Counted from the stretch's first letter, positions 8,831-18,559 are shown. The stretch is DNA of 64,000 nt from GCA-2731375 sp964344935 (GCA_964344935.1 CAYFPL010000010.1:1-64000), one strand, 5' to 3'. Made by a program: numbers and translations. The notes: a model not told the origin generated them from the sequence alone.

Positions 8831-9772
8831 TTAACCGGGGGTTTTATTCGCGACACCTACATAAACCGCCAAGCTGCCAGCCAGGGAGGCATTCGCGACC
8901 GCAAGAGCGCCATTCAAATGCAAGGTCCGGTCGTCGGAGGCCCGGCGCATATGGGCCAGGACGAATGGGGTCAGCGCGGCGCCCGAGATACCGGCCGCGG
9001 CGGCGGCTGTATTGGCATCGTTGACAAGGGCTTCCACTTCATCCGCCGCCATCGCCAGCTCCTCGGGCGGCGGATTACAAACCAGAACGCCGCCTGTGTG
9101 GGGCAAGCCCCAATGGTGCAAAAGGGCCGCCGCGAGGGCCTGAAAATCGTCGAAACGATGGCTCACGGGCAAGCCGCTCTCGGCCGTATAGAAGGCGGGA
9201 AATTCATCGCAGCCGTAACCAAGAACAGGAATGCTCAACGATTCTAAAGCTTCCAAAGTGGTAGGCAGATCGAGCAGTGATTTCGCACCGCTACTGACCA
9301 CCGCAACCGGCGCGCGCGACATGGCCATAAGGTCCGCTGAAATATCGAACCGAATTGCCCCTTCGTCACCGGAGAGGGCCCGATGAACGCCGCCAATGCC
9401 ACCTGTACCGAAGACCCTGATACCCGCGGCGGCGGCCAGTTGCACCGTGGCCGAAACCGTGGTCGCGCCAGGCAGGCCACGGGCCATGGCGGGTCCGAGG
9501 TCGCGGCTGCCGCATTTTAACGTATTCTGATCGTCCGCCAGTCGCGTCATGTCCTCATAATTGAGGCCAATACGAAACCGGCCGTCGAGCAGCGCCGTCA
9601 TCGCCGGCACCGCGCCTTCGCTTCGCACCGCCTCCTGCATGGCCTGGCCAACTTGCAGATTTTCCGGATGCGGCAAACCCTGTGCCACGATGCTGCTTTC
9701 AAGTGCCACCACGGGGCGGCCGTCCGCCAGGGCATCGGCGACTTCCGGCGACAGCAAGTATCTTTCGTCCAT
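8831..9772 (-). CDS. psuG: Pseudouridine-5'-phosphate glycosidase
   Basis: Cleaves pseudouridine 5'-phosphate reversibly to uracil and ribose 5-phosphate. Family hallmarks are VVALESSIVAQGLP near the N terminus, GSRDLGPAMARG, FGTGGIGGVHR with following Asp residues for the metal, and VVSSGAKSLLDLP with the catalytic Lys. The length of 313 residues is normal. I chose ATG 9772 because AGGA lies 7 bases upstream; an in-frame ATG at 9820 would add 16 poorly conserved residues. The usual partner pseudouridine kinase (psuK/pfkB) is not adjacent. Confidence 0.92.
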   Translation of the reverse strand: MDERYLLSPEVADALADGRPVVALESSIVAQGLPHPENLQVGQAMQEAVRSEGAVPAMTALLDGRFRIGLNYEDMTRLADDQNTLKCGSRDLGPAMARGLPGATTVSATVQLAAAAGIRVFGTGGIGGVHRALSGDEGAIRFDISADLMAMSRAPVAVVSSGAKSLLDLPTTLEALESLSIPVLGYGCDEFPAFYTAESGLPVSHRFDDFQALAAALLHHWGLPHTGGVLVCNPPPEELAMAADEVEALVNDANTAAAAAGISGAALTPFVLAHMRRASDDRTLHLNGALAVANASLAGSLAVYVGVANKTPG

Positions 9773-9885
9773 ACTCAATTCCTGCAGTTTACAAAGCGGG
9801 TTTGCCTTGGCCGCGATCATGCCCTAGTCATGACGGCGTGACGACCATCGAGACAAATACAACAAGAACAGAACCAGCGGCGACC

Positions 9886-11097
9886 ATGACTCGGGCCATG
9901 ATCGTCGTCTTCATGCCGTTTGCCTGCGGCTATTTCTTCTCCTACTTCTTCCGCAGCGTCAACGCTGTGGTGGCACCCTATCTGCGCCAGGACATCAGCC
10001 TGGGCCCGGCGGATTTAGGGTTGATGAGCGCGGCCTATTTCCTCACCTTCGCGGCCTGCCAGATACCCCTCGGCCTGCTGCTTGACCGGTATGGGCCCAG
10101 GCGGGTGCAAGGCAGTTTGTACTGCATTGCCGCCATGGGCGCGCTGCTGTTCGCGGTGGGCAAGGATGTCAACACCTTGATATTGGCCCGGGCGCTGATC
10201 GGTTTCGGCGTCTCGGGCGGCCTGATGGCCGCCTTGAAGGCCATCGTTATGTGGTTTCCCATGCGCCGCGTACCCCTGGTCAACGGCTGGTACTTTGCCT
10301 GCGGCGGCCTGGGCGTGTTGGCGGCGACGGGTCCGGTGGAACTGGCCATGCAGATCATGGATTGGCGGCAGATGTTCATGGCCCTGGCCGCCATCACACT
10401 GCTGGCCGGCGTCCTGATCCTGCTGGTCGTGCCCGAGCAACCGGGCAGCGCCGCCGAAGGGACCTTGGGCCAACAGATCAGGGAAATCGGCCAGATCTAC
10501 AGCGATCCATATTTCTGGCGCATCACGCCGGTGATGTTCACCTGTTCGGCCGCCTATATGGCCATACAAGGACTTTGGGGCGGGCCGTGGCTGTTGGAAG
10601 TGGATGGCATGAGCCAGGCCGAGACCGCCACCCATTTGACCATCATGGCCGTTGGCATGATCGTCGGCGTCATGGGCAGCGGCCTGTTTGCCTCCGGCTT
10701 GCAGGGCCTCGGCTTCAGCATGGTGGCGGTTTGTGGATTTTCCGGCGCCGTCTCTATCTTCGGCATGCTGCTGCTGATCACAGACATCCTGCCGATCAGT
10801 TATCTGACCTGGGGCTATGTGGGCCTGGTGGTGATCATCACGGCCCTGGTCTTTGCCGCCCTGTCCCAGCATTTCCCCGTGACCCAGGCAGCCCGCGCCA
10901 ATACTGCCGCCAATGTCCTCGTATTCGGCATGGCCTTCTTCTATCAATGGGGTATCGGCTGGATGATCGAATTGTGGCCGCCCAGCGCCGATGGCAGCTA
11001 TCCCAAGATCGCCTATATCTGGGCCTTTACCGCCGTGACGGCAACGCAGGTTGTGGCCTTCATCTGGTTCGCCTGGCCGCGGCGGGGGGACGGCTAG
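9886..11097 (+). CDS. MFS transporter
   Basis: A 403-residue inner-membrane transporter with about twelve hydrophobic segments. It has the MFS signature after TM2 (LLDRYGPRRVQG), the ACQIPLG helix, and a large polar loop between TM6 and TM7 (about residues 185-205). The substrate is unknown; members annotated as nitrate/nitrite or organic-anion carriers look similar. The start could be ATG 9886 or in-frame GTG 9838; neither has a strong ribosome site. It is divergent from psuG, and its stop shares CTAG (11094-11097) with the convergent amidase stop. Confidence 0.85.
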   Translation: MTRAMIVVFMPFACGYFFSYFFRSVNAVVAPYLRQDISLGPADLGLMSAAYFLTFAACQIPLGLLLDRYGPRRVQGSLYCIAAMGALLFAVGKDVNTLILARALIGFGVSGGLMAALKAIVMWFPMRRVPLVNGWYFACGGLGVLAATGPVELAMQIMDWRQMFMALAAITLLAGVLILLVVPEQPGSAAEGTLGQQIREIGQIYSDPYFWRITPVMFTCSAAYMAIQGLWGGPWLLEVDGMSQAETATHLTIMAVGMIVGVMGSGLFASGLQGLGFSMVAVCGFSGAVSIFGMLLLITDILPISYLTWGYVGLVVIITALVFAALSQHFPVTQAARANTAANVLVFGMAFFYQWGIGWMIELWPPSADGSYPKIAYIWAFTAVTATQVVAFIWFAWPRRGDG

Positions 11098-12500
11098 CAG
11101 CCGGGCGGGTGCATCTGGTGCCAGTCGGTCGCGTCTTCGAAAGCGGCACCGGCCTGCACCAAAAGCGGTTCCGCCAGATGATGGCCCACGAACTGCACAG
11201 ACAGGGGCAGGCCGTCGTCCGACAAACCACAAGGCAATGAAATAGTCGGCAGACCGGCGAAGTCCATGGGCACCGTAAAGCGGGTCTGCCAGGGATCACG
11301 ATCTTCCGGTATGGGGCCATAGGAGATATCCGGCGTGACCGGGTGGGCGGCGTTCGGCGTAGAGGGACAGGCGAACAGGTCCACCTCCGCCATGGTCCGG
11401 CGCAATTCACCGTTGCAGGCGGCGCGCAGATTGTTGGCGGCGGCATAGTCGGCCGCGGAATAGGAGGCGCCCCGCTCCAGCCATTCCCGGAACCAGGGGC
11501 CATATGCCTCCGCTCGGCTGGGAAAATGCGCCCTGTGGGCATCGAGTGCCTCGCTGGTGCACAGCACCTGCCAGGCGGGCAGGTATTCGGCCAGCCGCTC
11601 CGGCATGGTGACGGGAACGATCTCAGCACCCAACTCGGCCATTACATTCACGCCGCGGCGGACCGCACCGGCATGATCAGATGTCAGGCCGGCGGAGGCG
11701 TAGGTTTCATCCCAGCCGATGCGCAGACCTTTGACGCCCTTTTCCAGCCCGGCCAGCATGTCGGGAACCGGCTCCAGCAATGTGGTGGGGTCTTCGTCGT
11801 CCCGGCCCGCGATGGCCTGCAGGACGATGCCGGCATCGGCGCTGGAGCGGGTCAAGGGCCCCACATGGTCCAGTGATTGGGCCAAATCCAAAACCCCATG
11901 GCGGCTGACCCGGCCCCAGGTGGGTTTCAGGCCCACCGTGCCGCAGGCTGCCGCGGGATGCCGGATTGAACCACCGGTATCGCTGCCCAGGGTGGCATAG
12001 GCCAGCCCCGCCGCAGTCGCCGCGCCCGAGCCCGAGGAAGACGCGCCAGACCAATGCCCTTCCTTCCATGGGTTTTCCGGCACATCGAAACTAGGATTGT
12101 AGCCACCCATCGCGCCCTCGGTCAGGTTTAGCTTGCCCAACAACACCGCCCCCGCTGCCCTAAGCCGTTCGACCACGGTGGCATCAAACTCAGGCACGTG
12201 ATCCATCAGGACAGCACAGCCGCCCATGGTACGCACGCCGGCGGTGTAGCAGAGATCCTTCACGGCAATGGGAATACCATGGAGTGGACCGCGATATTGC
12301 CCGGCCGCGATCTCCTGCTCTGCTGTGCGAGCCTCCGCCATGGCCTCGGTGGCCATGACGGTGGCGTACGATTTCAGCCGTCCGTCCAGCGCCTCGATCC
12401 GGGCCAGCATGGCTTCAGTCAGCGCGACGGGAGAGAGGCCACCGCCCTCGATCTCGCCCGCCAACTCGGTAATCGTCTTATAATGAACCGCTTCGTTCAT
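11094..12500 (-). CDS. Amidase (amidase-signature family)
   Basis: A 468-residue Ser-cisSer-Lys hydrolase. With the start at ATG 12500, the catalytic Lys is K81 in GIPIAVKDL, the cis-Ser lies in SGASSSGSG (151-159), and the nucleophile is S178 in GSDTGGSIR. This is GatA-like, but no gatB or gatC is near, so it is more likely a catabolic amidase than part of the tRNA amidotransferase. It is divergent from the molybdenum hydroxylase genes (165 bases between), which suggests but does not prove a shared pathway. A TTG at 12548 is a less likely start. Confidence 0.87.
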   Translation of the reverse strand: MNEAVHYKTITELAGEIEGGGLSPVALTEAMLARIEALDGRLKSYATVMATEAMAEARTAEQEIAAGQYRGPLHGIPIAVKDLCYTAGVRTMGGCAVLMDHVPEFDATVVERLRAAGAVLLGKLNLTEGAMGGYNPSFDVPENPWKEGHWSGASSSGSGAATAAGLAYATLGSDTGGSIRHPAAACGTVGLKPTWGRVSRHGVLDLAQSLDHVGPLTRSSADAGIVLQAIAGRDDEDPTTLLEPVPDMLAGLEKGVKGLRIGWDETYASAGLTSDHAGAVRRGVNVMAELGAEIVPVTMPERLAEYLPAWQVLCTSEALDAHRAHFPSRAEAYGPWFREWLERGASYSAADYAAANNLRAACNGELRRTMAEVDLFACPSTPNAAHPVTPDISYGPIPEDRDPWQTRFTVPMDFAGLPTISLPCGLSDDGLPLSVQFVGHHLAEPLLVQAGAAFEDATDWHQMHPPGC

Positions 12501-12665
12501 GCTTTTCGATCCAATTTTGTCATCCCCGTCCGTACACGAAATCGACAACAGGTCATTTCACGGTGGACATAATGCCACCACTGGTCGTTATAATTCCGGA
12601 CGATATGTAAGGCGTCCAAGAACCTGAACCTACAATCAAATCAAGAATCAATCGGGAGGTCTACG

Positions 12666-13118
12666 ATGATTGCCTTGAAAGTCAATGGAATCAGCCGGCA
12701 GTTTGCCGGCGACCCGAACATGCCCTTGCTGTGGTATTTGCGCGACGAGCTTGGGTTGACGGGCAGCAAGTTCGGTTGCGGTGCGGCTCTTTGCGGGGCT
12801 TGCACGGTGCATGTGGGCGGCGAAGCGGTGCGCGGCTGCGTCACGCCGGTTTCAGATGCGGCCGGTCAGGAAGTCACCACCATCGAAGGTCTGGACCCGG
12901 ACGGCAACCACCCCGTCCAGCGGGCCTGGCGGGCCGAGAACGTGCCGCAATGCGGTTATTGCCAAGCCGGCCAGATCATGCAGGCGGCAGCTTTGCTGGC
13001 GCAGAACCCCGATCCGTCTGATCAGGAGATTATCGACGGCATGGACGGCAACATCTGCCGCTGCGGCACCTATCAGCGTATCCACGCCGCGGTTCGTACG
13101 GCCGCGAAGGAGGTCTGA
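12666..13118 (+). CDS. iorA: (2Fe-2S) subunit of molybdenum hydroxylase, isoquinoline 1-oxidoreductase alpha type
   Basis: The small iron-sulfur subunit that carries electrons away from a molybdopterin subunit. The N-terminal plant-ferredoxin-type cluster uses C38, C43, C46 and C58 (KFGCGAALCGAC); the second, all-helical cluster uses C96, C99, C131 and C133 (QCGYC and CRCGTY). The 150-residue length fits IorA-like subunits. GGGAGG lies 6 bases before ATG 12666. The large-subunit gene starts 2 bases after its stop, so the two are one operon. The symbol reflects family resemblance; the true substrate is not known. Confidence 0.88.
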   Translation: MIALKVNGISRQFAGDPNMPLLWYLRDELGLTGSKFGCGAALCGACTVHVGGEAVRGCVTPVSDAAGQEVTTIEGLDPDGNHPVQRAWRAENVPQCGYCQAGQIMQAAALLAQNPDPSDQEIIDGMDGNICRCGTYQRIHAAVRTAAKEV

Positions 13119-13120
13119 TC

Positions 13121-15418
13121 ATGGCACAGATACTCAATCTAACCCGCCGCGAGATGCTACAGACGGTGGGCGCCACCGGGGCCTTGGTCTTGGGCGCGCA
13201 TGTGGCTTCCAAGGGTTTGTTCCCAGAGGCACAAGCAGCCGACGGCATGGCCGCGCCAAATCATTTCGTGGCCATCGATCCATCCGGCACAGTCACTCTC
13301 ACCTGCAGCCGTTCTGAGATGGGCCAGGGTGTGCGCACGGGCATGCCCATGATCATCGCCGACGAGATGGAGGCGGACTGGAACCGCGTCAAGATCTGGC
13401 AGGCGCCGGGCGATCCGGCGAAGTATGACCCGCCGGGCAAGGACGCCCAGAACACCGACGGCTCGCGCAGTACCCGGCACGGCTTCGAGGCCATGCGCGA
13501 AATGGGCGCGGCGGCGCGCTATGTCCTGGAACAGGCGGCGGCGAAGCAATGGGACGTGGGCGCCGACGAAGTCTATGCCAAGGATCACCGGGTCTATCAC
13601 ACCGGTTCCGGCAAATCGTTCGGCTTCGGCGAACTGGTCGCCACGGCCAAGGGCATCAAGCTGCCCGAGGGTGACAAGCCGGCTTTGAAGGATCCATCCG
13701 ATTGGCGGTATATCGGCAAGGACATGCCGGTGGTGGACAACCACGACATCACCACGGGCGGGGCCACCTATGGCGCCGATATTTCCATTCCCGGCATGAA
13801 AATCGCGGTGGTCGCCCGTTCGCCGGTCTATCGCGGCAAGGTGAAGTCGTTCGATGCCACCGAGGCCCTGAAGGTTCAGGGCGTGGAACACGTGGTGGAG
13901 ATCCCTGCACTGGACGACAAAAAAGGCGCCGAATTCCGGGCTCTTGGCGGCGTCGCCGTGATCGGGACCAATACCTGGTCGGTGATGCAGGGGCGCGAAA
14001 AGCTGAAGATCGATTGGGACCCGGGCCCGCACGCGGGCCATGACAGCCGGTCCTATGACGACAAGCTGCGCAATTCCGCGCGCAAGGGCGGTATGAAGAT
14101 CCGCAATCGGGGCGACGTGGATGCGGCCTTGAAGTCCGCCTCCAAAATCGTCAACGCGGAATACTTCGTGCCTTACTTCATCCACACGCCCATGGAACCG
14201 CCCGTGGCCATCGCCGATGCCACGTCCAAGCCGGTCAGGATCTGGGCTTCGACCCAGTCCCCCAACCAGGCCCGGCACTATGTGGCCGAGGCCCTGGGCA
14301 TGGACCCGAAGAAGGACCTTGGCGACGTGGAGTGCAACGTCACCCTGCTGGGCGGCGGTTTCGGCCGCAAGTCCAAGGCCGACTTCATCTGCGAGGCGGC
14401 GATCCTGTCCAAGATGGTCGGTTCACCGGTCCGCGTACAGTGGACCCGGGAGGACGAAATCCGCAACGGCTATTACCATGCCGCCTGCGCGCAGGTCCTC
14501 ACCGCCGGCCTGGATGACAAGGGCAAGGTGACGGCGTGGAAGCATTCCGGTGCCTGGCCCACGATCCTGGGTCTGTGGAACCCGGTGGCCAAGAACGGCT
14601 TCGGTATCGAGTTCGGCCTGGGTCTGGTGGATCTGCCCTACGACAACATCCCCAATATCCAGATCGAGAATGGCGAGGCGGATGTCATGATCCGGGTGGG
14701 CTGGTACCGTTCGGTGAACAATATCCAGCATGCCTATGCCATGAACTGCTTCGCCTATGAGTTGGCGGAGGCGGCGGGACGTGACCCGCTGGAGATGCTG
14801 CTGGAGATGATCGGCGATAGCGACAATATGGATCTGGCCAAGGATGGCGTGGAGAAATATTGGAACTATGGCGACAGCATCAAGGACTGGCCGATCATGC
14901 CGAACCGGCTGTCCAACACCTTGCGCACAGTTGCCAAGGCGGCCGGCTACGGCAAAGAGTTGCCAAAGGGTCATGGTATCGGTCTGGCCTGTCACCGCAG
15001 CTTCCAAAGCTATGTGGCGACGGCGGTGCATGTGGTTGTGCATGATAACGGCAGTCTGCACATCCCCCGGGTCGATATGGCCATCGATTGCGGCCGCTAT
15101 GTCAACCCGGAAGGCATCCGCAAGCAGGTGGAAGGCGCGGTGATCTACGGCAATTCCATCGCCCGCCATGGCAAAATCACCACCACCAAGGGCGCGGTGG
15201 ACCAGGGTAATTTCGACGATTATCCGGTCACCCGCATCTCCGATGCGCCGATGGATGTGCAGGTGCATATCGTCGAGGACTTCACCCATCTCCGCCCCTG
15301 TGGCGTGGGTGAACCGGCGGTGCCGCCCTACACACCCGCCCTCATCAACGCCATCTACAGCGCCACCGGCCAGCGCATCCGCACGCTGCCCATCGGTGAT
15401 CAGTTGAAGAAGGCGTAA
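13121..15418 (+). CDS. iorB: Molybdopterin-binding subunit, isoquinoline 1-oxidoreductase beta type (xanthine dehydrogenase family)
   Basis: A 765-residue catalytic subunit hydroxylating a C-H next to ring nitrogen or an aldehyde carbon in known relatives. It begins with a twin-arginine-like signal (TRREMLQ, hydrophobic stretch, ending near AQAAD), implying Tat export with its small subunit to the periplasm. Molybdopterin motifs include EMGQGVRTG, LLGGGFGRK and GVGEPAVPP; the last contains the Glu that is the general base in this family. No FAD subunit is present, as is usual for the IorAB group, so cytochromes or another acceptor take the electrons. A strong terminator follows. Confidence 0.88.
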   Translation: MAQILNLTRREMLQTVGATGALVLGAHVASKGLFPEAQAADGMAAPNHFVAIDPSGTVTLTCSRSEMGQGVRTGMPMIIADEMEADWNRVKIWQAPGDPAKYDPPGKDAQNTDGSRSTRHGFEAMREMGAAARYVLEQAAAKQWDVGADEVYAKDHRVYHTGSGKSFGFGELVATAKGIKLPEGDKPALKDPSDWRYIGKDMPVVDNHDITTGGATYGADISIPGMKIAVVARSPVYRGKVKSFDATEALKVQGVEHVVEIPALDDKKGAEFRALGGVAVIGTNTWSVMQGREKLKIDWDPGPHAGHDSRSYDDKLRNSARKGGMKIRNRGDVDAALKSASKIVNAEYFVPYFIHTPMEPPVAIADATSKPVRIWASTQSPNQARHYVAEALGMDPKKDLGDVECNVTLLGGGFGRKSKADFICEAAILSKMVGSPVRVQWTREDEIRNGYYHAACAQVLTAGLDDKGKVTAWKHSGAWPTILGLWNPVAKNGFGIEFGLGLVDLPYDNIPNIQIENGEADVMIRVGWYRSVNNIQHAYAMNCFAYELAEAAGRDPLEMLLEMIGDSDNMDLAKDGVEKYWNYGDSIKDWPIMPNRLSNTLRTVAKAAGYGKELPKGHGIGLACHRSFQSYVATAVHVVVHDNGSLHIPRVDMAIDCGRYVNPEGIRKQVEGAVIYGNSIARHGKITTTKGAVDQGNFDDYPVTRISDAPMDVQVHIVEDFTHLRPCGVGEPAVPPYTPALINAIYSATGQRIRTLPIGDQLKKA

Positions 15419-15440
15419 GGGCTAGGTAAAGCGTCATTCA

Positions 15441-15473
15441 GGGGCGGCGGTGGAAACCGCCGCCCCTTTTTTT
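15441..15473 (+). terminator. Rho-independent terminator
   Basis: GGGGCGGCGG (15441-15450) pairs exactly with CCGCCGCCCC (15457-15466) around loop TGGAAA and runs into seven T residues (15467-15473). It ends the molybdenum hydroxylase operon. Its tail overlaps the stop codon of the convergent dioxygenase gene at 15472. Confidence 0.93.
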
Positions 15474-16341
15474 ATTCTTCCAGTGTTGGGCAATCGCCCC
15501 GGACCCGGGTCTGGCGCATATAGCGGCGGTACTTATCGGCATCGTAACCGGAACCGCGGTGGAGGAGGCAGCGGTTGTCCCAGATCACCAGATCGCCCGG
15601 CCGCCATTGGTGGCTATAGGCATATTCGGGCTGGGTTGCCCGGTCCTGCAGGTCGTCGAGCAATTCGCGCGCCGCGCCATCGTCCCAGCCGCGAATGGTC
15701 TTGGCATGGGAGCCCAGGTAATAGTTCGGTGCGCCGCTGCGGGGATTGCGGCGCACCAGTTTCTGAGGCACCGGCGGCAGGGAGGCGGCAAGCGAGGGGC
15801 TGACCGCGTCAGGTGCCACCTTTGACCGGGAATAGACATAGTCGTGGATCGCCACCAGAGGCTCGATCCGGTCCTTGGTTTCTGCATCAAGGCGGCCATG
15901 GGCGGCACGCAGGCTGACGAATTGGGTTTCGCCGCCTTCGTCGGGCACCTCATAGGCACACATGATGGAAAGCCGCGCCGGCACCGGGCGGAAGGAACTG
16001 TCGGAATGCCACATATTGTTGCCGGTCAGGAAGATGGTTTTCTTGTGGTCGCTGCCCAGTTTGCTGCCGTCAGGCTGTACGTTACCGATGGTGCCGAAAT
16101 AGGTAATGGTGCCACTCTCGCCCAGGGGGACATGGCTCTCCTCCGGGTCGCCCAAGTGCTTGGTGAAACCCAGTTGTTTCTCGTCGTCAAAATCCTGCTG
16201 CGGGAACACCAAGAACGAATAGTCATCGATCGCGGCCTGAACTGCCGCCACCGTCTCCTCATCAAGGGGCCCGCTCAATTCCACCCCCGTCAAGCGAGCA
16301 CCAAAATCCTCGTGCAGAGGCTCTACATCGAAACGGCCCAT
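15472..16341 (-). CDS. TauD/TfdA family 2-oxoglutarate-dependent dioxygenase
   Basis: A 289-residue Fe(II)/2-oxoglutarate oxygenase. The metal facial triad is H112-x-D114 (NMWHSDSS) and H261 (RCLLHRG); the 2-oxoglutarate-binding Arg is R272 or R276. The opening VEPLHEDFGARLTGVELS is typical of 2,4-D/taurine dioxygenase relatives. I place the start at ATG 16341 because GGAGG stands 5 bases upstream; in-frame ATGs at 16368, 16383 and 16392 would add up to 17 residues. The substrate is unknown. It is divergent from the sulfhydrylase gene, with about 110 bases between. Confidence 0.87.
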   Translation of the reverse strand: MGRFDVEPLHEDFGARLTGVELSGPLDEETVAAVQAAIDDYSFLVFPQQDFDDEKQLGFTKHLGDPEESHVPLGESGTITYFGTIGNVQPDGSKLGSDHKKTIFLTGNNMWHSDSSFRPVPARLSIMCAYEVPDEGGETQFVSLRAAHGRLDAETKDRIEPLVAIHDYVYSRSKVAPDAVSPSLAASLPPVPQKLVRRNPRSGAPNYYLGSHAKTIRGWDDGAARELLDDLQDRATQPEYAYSHQWRPGDLVIWDNRCLLHRGSGYDADKYRRYMRQTRVRGDCPTLEE

Positions 16342-16452
16342 GGCTTCCTCCAATGCTTCTTGCGGCATCAACCTGCGTATCATAGGACGCATTCGTTGCT
16401 CCCACAAAGCCGGGGCTCTAGGATGCAGCGACCTTATTGTTGGGGGAACGCA

Positions 16453-17745
16453 ATGGCTGATCCAAAATACCTGAACTTCGATACATTGAGCCTGCATGCG
16501 GGCCAGAAGCCTGATAGCACCTTTGGCGCTCGCGCCGTGCCCATCTATCAATCCACGTCCTTCGTCTTTCAGGATACCGACCACGCCGCCGCCCTGTTCA
16601 ATCTGGAGCGCGCCGGCCACATCTATTCCCGTATCTCCAACCCCACAGTGGCGGTGTTAGAGGAGCGTATTGCCGCCCTGGAAGGCGGCGTCGGCGCGGT
16701 GGCGACAGCCTCGGGCCAGGCGGCCCTGCACCTGGGTATCGCGACCCTGATGGGTGCGGGTAGCCATATTGTCTCCTCCGCCTCTATCTATGGCGGCAGT
16801 CATAACATGTTCGCCCATACACTGCCCCGTTTCGGTATCGAAACAACTTTCGTGGATCCCCGCGACCCTGATGCCTATGCTGCCGCCATTCAACCTAATA
16901 CCCGGTTGCTGTTTGGCGAGACCCTGGGAAATCCCGGCCTGGAAGTCCTTGACGTGGAATCCGTGGCCCGGATCGCCCACGACAACGGCATCCCCCTTAT
17001 GATCGACAATACCTTCGCCACGCCCTACCTTTTCCGCCCCTTTGAACATGGCTGCGATATCGTCATGCATTCGGCGACCAAGTTCCTGGGCGGCCATGGC
17101 GTGGCGGTGGCTGGCATTCTGGTGGACAGCGGCCAGTTCGACTGGGAAGGCTCGGGCAAGTTCCCCACCATGACCGAACCCTACGATGGCTATCATGGCC
17201 TGGATTTCGCCGAGGAGTTCGGCCCCGGCGCCTTTATCATGCGGGCCCGAACCGAGGGGCTGCGCGATTTCGGCGCCTCCATGAGCCCGCAGACCGCCTT
17301 TTATATTCTGCAGGGTGTCGAAACCCTGCCCGTGCGCATGCAGCGGCATGTGGAAAACACCCGCGAGATCGTCAAATTCCTCGCCGGCCACGAGGCGGTG
17401 GCCTGGGTCACCTATCCCGAGCTGCCCGATCACACCGACCACAATCTGGCCAAAGTGCTGATGCCCAAGGGCGCCGGCGCCATCTTCAGCTTTGGCATCA
17501 AGGGCGGCCGCGGGGCCGGTGCCAAGTTCATCGAGAGCCTGGAAATCTATTCCCACTTGGCCAATGTGGGCGATGCCAAATCATTGATCATTCATCCCGC
17601 ATCGACCACCCATCAGCAGATGGATGCCGAAGCCTTGGCGGCGGCAGGCGTGGGCGAGGACATGGTGCGCATGTCCGTGGGTCTGGAGGACGTGCGTGAC
17701 CTGATCGACGATCTCGGCGGCGCCCTCAGAAGGTCGCAACGGTAA
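16453..17745 (+). CDS. O-acetylhomoserine sulfhydrylase / Cys-Met metabolism PLP enzyme
   Basis: A 430-residue PLP-dependent enzyme that in known relatives makes homocysteine from O-acetyl- or O-succinylhomoserine and sulfide. Motifs are SLHAGQ at the N terminus, YSRISNPT, ASGQAA, the PLP-holding DNTFATPY, and the Schiff-base Lys K210 in MHSATKFLGGHG. The 430-residue length favours MetY over the shorter MetZ/MetB. The start is ATG 16453 with GGGGGAA upstream. A hydrolase gene follows 13 bases later. Confidence 0.9.
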   Translation: MADPKYLNFDTLSLHAGQKPDSTFGARAVPIYQSTSFVFQDTDHAAALFNLERAGHIYSRISNPTVAVLEERIAALEGGVGAVATASGQAALHLGIATLMGAGSHIVSSASIYGGSHNMFAHTLPRFGIETTFVDPRDPDAYAAAIQPNTRLLFGETLGNPGLEVLDVESVARIAHDNGIPLMIDNTFATPYLFRPFEHGCDIVMHSATKFLGGHGVAVAGILVDSGQFDWEGSGKFPTMTEPYDGYHGLDFAEEFGPGAFIMRARTEGLRDFGASMSPQTAFYILQGVETLPVRMQRHVENTREIVKFLAGHEAVAWVTYPELPDHTDHNLAKVLMPKGAGAIFSFGIKGGRGAGAKFIESLEIYSHLANVGDAKSLIIHPASTTHQQMDAEALAAAGVGEDMVRMSVGLEDVRDLIDDLGGALRRSQR

Positions 17746-17758
17746 AGGAGGCCGGACA

Positions 17759-18559
17759 ATGGAATTGAATGTAGACGGCCACAAGGTCTTTGCGGCGACC
17801 GGAGGCAGGGCGTTCGACAATGATTTGCCCGCGGTTATCTTCGTGCATGGGGCAGGTGCCGACCATACCGTGTGGAAATTGCAGACGCGCTATTTCGCCT
17901 GGCACGGGCGCGGTGTCCTTGCCTTGGATATGCCGGGCCATGGCCGCTCGGATGGCCCGTGCATTCCCAGCATCGAGGGTCTGGCGGACTGGCTGATCGC
18001 AGTATTGGATGCCGCGGGGCTAAAGACCGCCAGCCTGGTGGGCCACAGCGTCGGTTCGCTGGTTACACTTGATGCCGCCGCCCGTTATCCCGACCGGGTG
18101 GAGGCCCTGGCGCTCCTGGGCTGCGCCTTTCCTATGCGTGTCAACGACATCCTGCTGGACGGCGCCCGTGCCAATGACCGCCTGGCCAACGAGTTGACCA
18201 ATTCATGGGGCTATGGCCGGGCGGCGCAACGAGGCCAGCACACCGTACCTGGGCTATGGATGATGAAGGGCGGCATGCGCCTTCTGGAAGTCGCCGACGA
18301 CGGTGTCCTCTATAACGATATGAATGCCTGTCACACCTATGAAGGGGGCGATGCGGCGGCGGAGAAATTGACCTGCCCGACCCTGTCGATAATGGGTGAA
18401 AGGGATATGATGACGCCCTTGAAACAAGCCCGGAAAACAGCGGCCCGAATCAGTAATGTGCGCGAAACGGTAATCCCCGGCGCTGGTCATATCATGATGG
18501 ACGAGGCCCCGGACGAAACCCTGGACGCGCTGCGGGAATTTCTACCGGCCCCGGACTGA
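17759..18559 (+). CDS. Alpha/beta hydrolase
   Basis: A 266-residue alpha/beta-fold hydrolase with an oxyanion segment FVHGAGADHTVW, the nucleophile elbow GHSVGS (Ser near residue 100), acid residue in GERDMMTP and catalytic His in GAGHIMMDEAP. The start at 17759 has a near-perfect AAAGGAGG 8 bases upstream. It probably shares a transcript with the sulfhydrylase gene. It could be an esterase, lactonase or a thioester hydrolase; sequence alone does not decide. Confidence 0.87.
   Translation: MELNVDGHKVFAATGGRAFDNDLPAVIFVHGAGADHTVWKLQTRYFAWHGRGVLALDMPGHGRSDGPCIPSIEGLADWLIAVLDAAGLKTASLVGHSVGSLVTLDAAARYPDRVEALALLGCAFPMRVNDILLDGARANDRLANELTNSWGYGRAAQRGQHTVPGLWMMKGGMRLLEVADDGVLYNDMNACHTYEGGDAAAEKLTCPTLSIMGERDMMTPLKQARKTAARISNVRETVIPGAGHIMMDEAPDETLDALREFLPAPD

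Noticed and set aside
10015..11232. Minus-strand frame of about 405 codons opposite the MFS transporter
   Set aside because: It is antisense to a transporter with clear membrane segments; the His/Gly/Gln-rich composition is not protein-like.
12546..12548. TTG start for the amidase
   Set aside because: It adds 16 residues unlike amidase N termini and has no ribosome site; ATG 12500 is preferred.
15844..16452. Upstream in-frame extension of the sulfhydrylase gene
   Set aside because: The first 203 codons run antisense to the dioxygenase gene; ATG 16453 has a ribosome site and matches family N termini.
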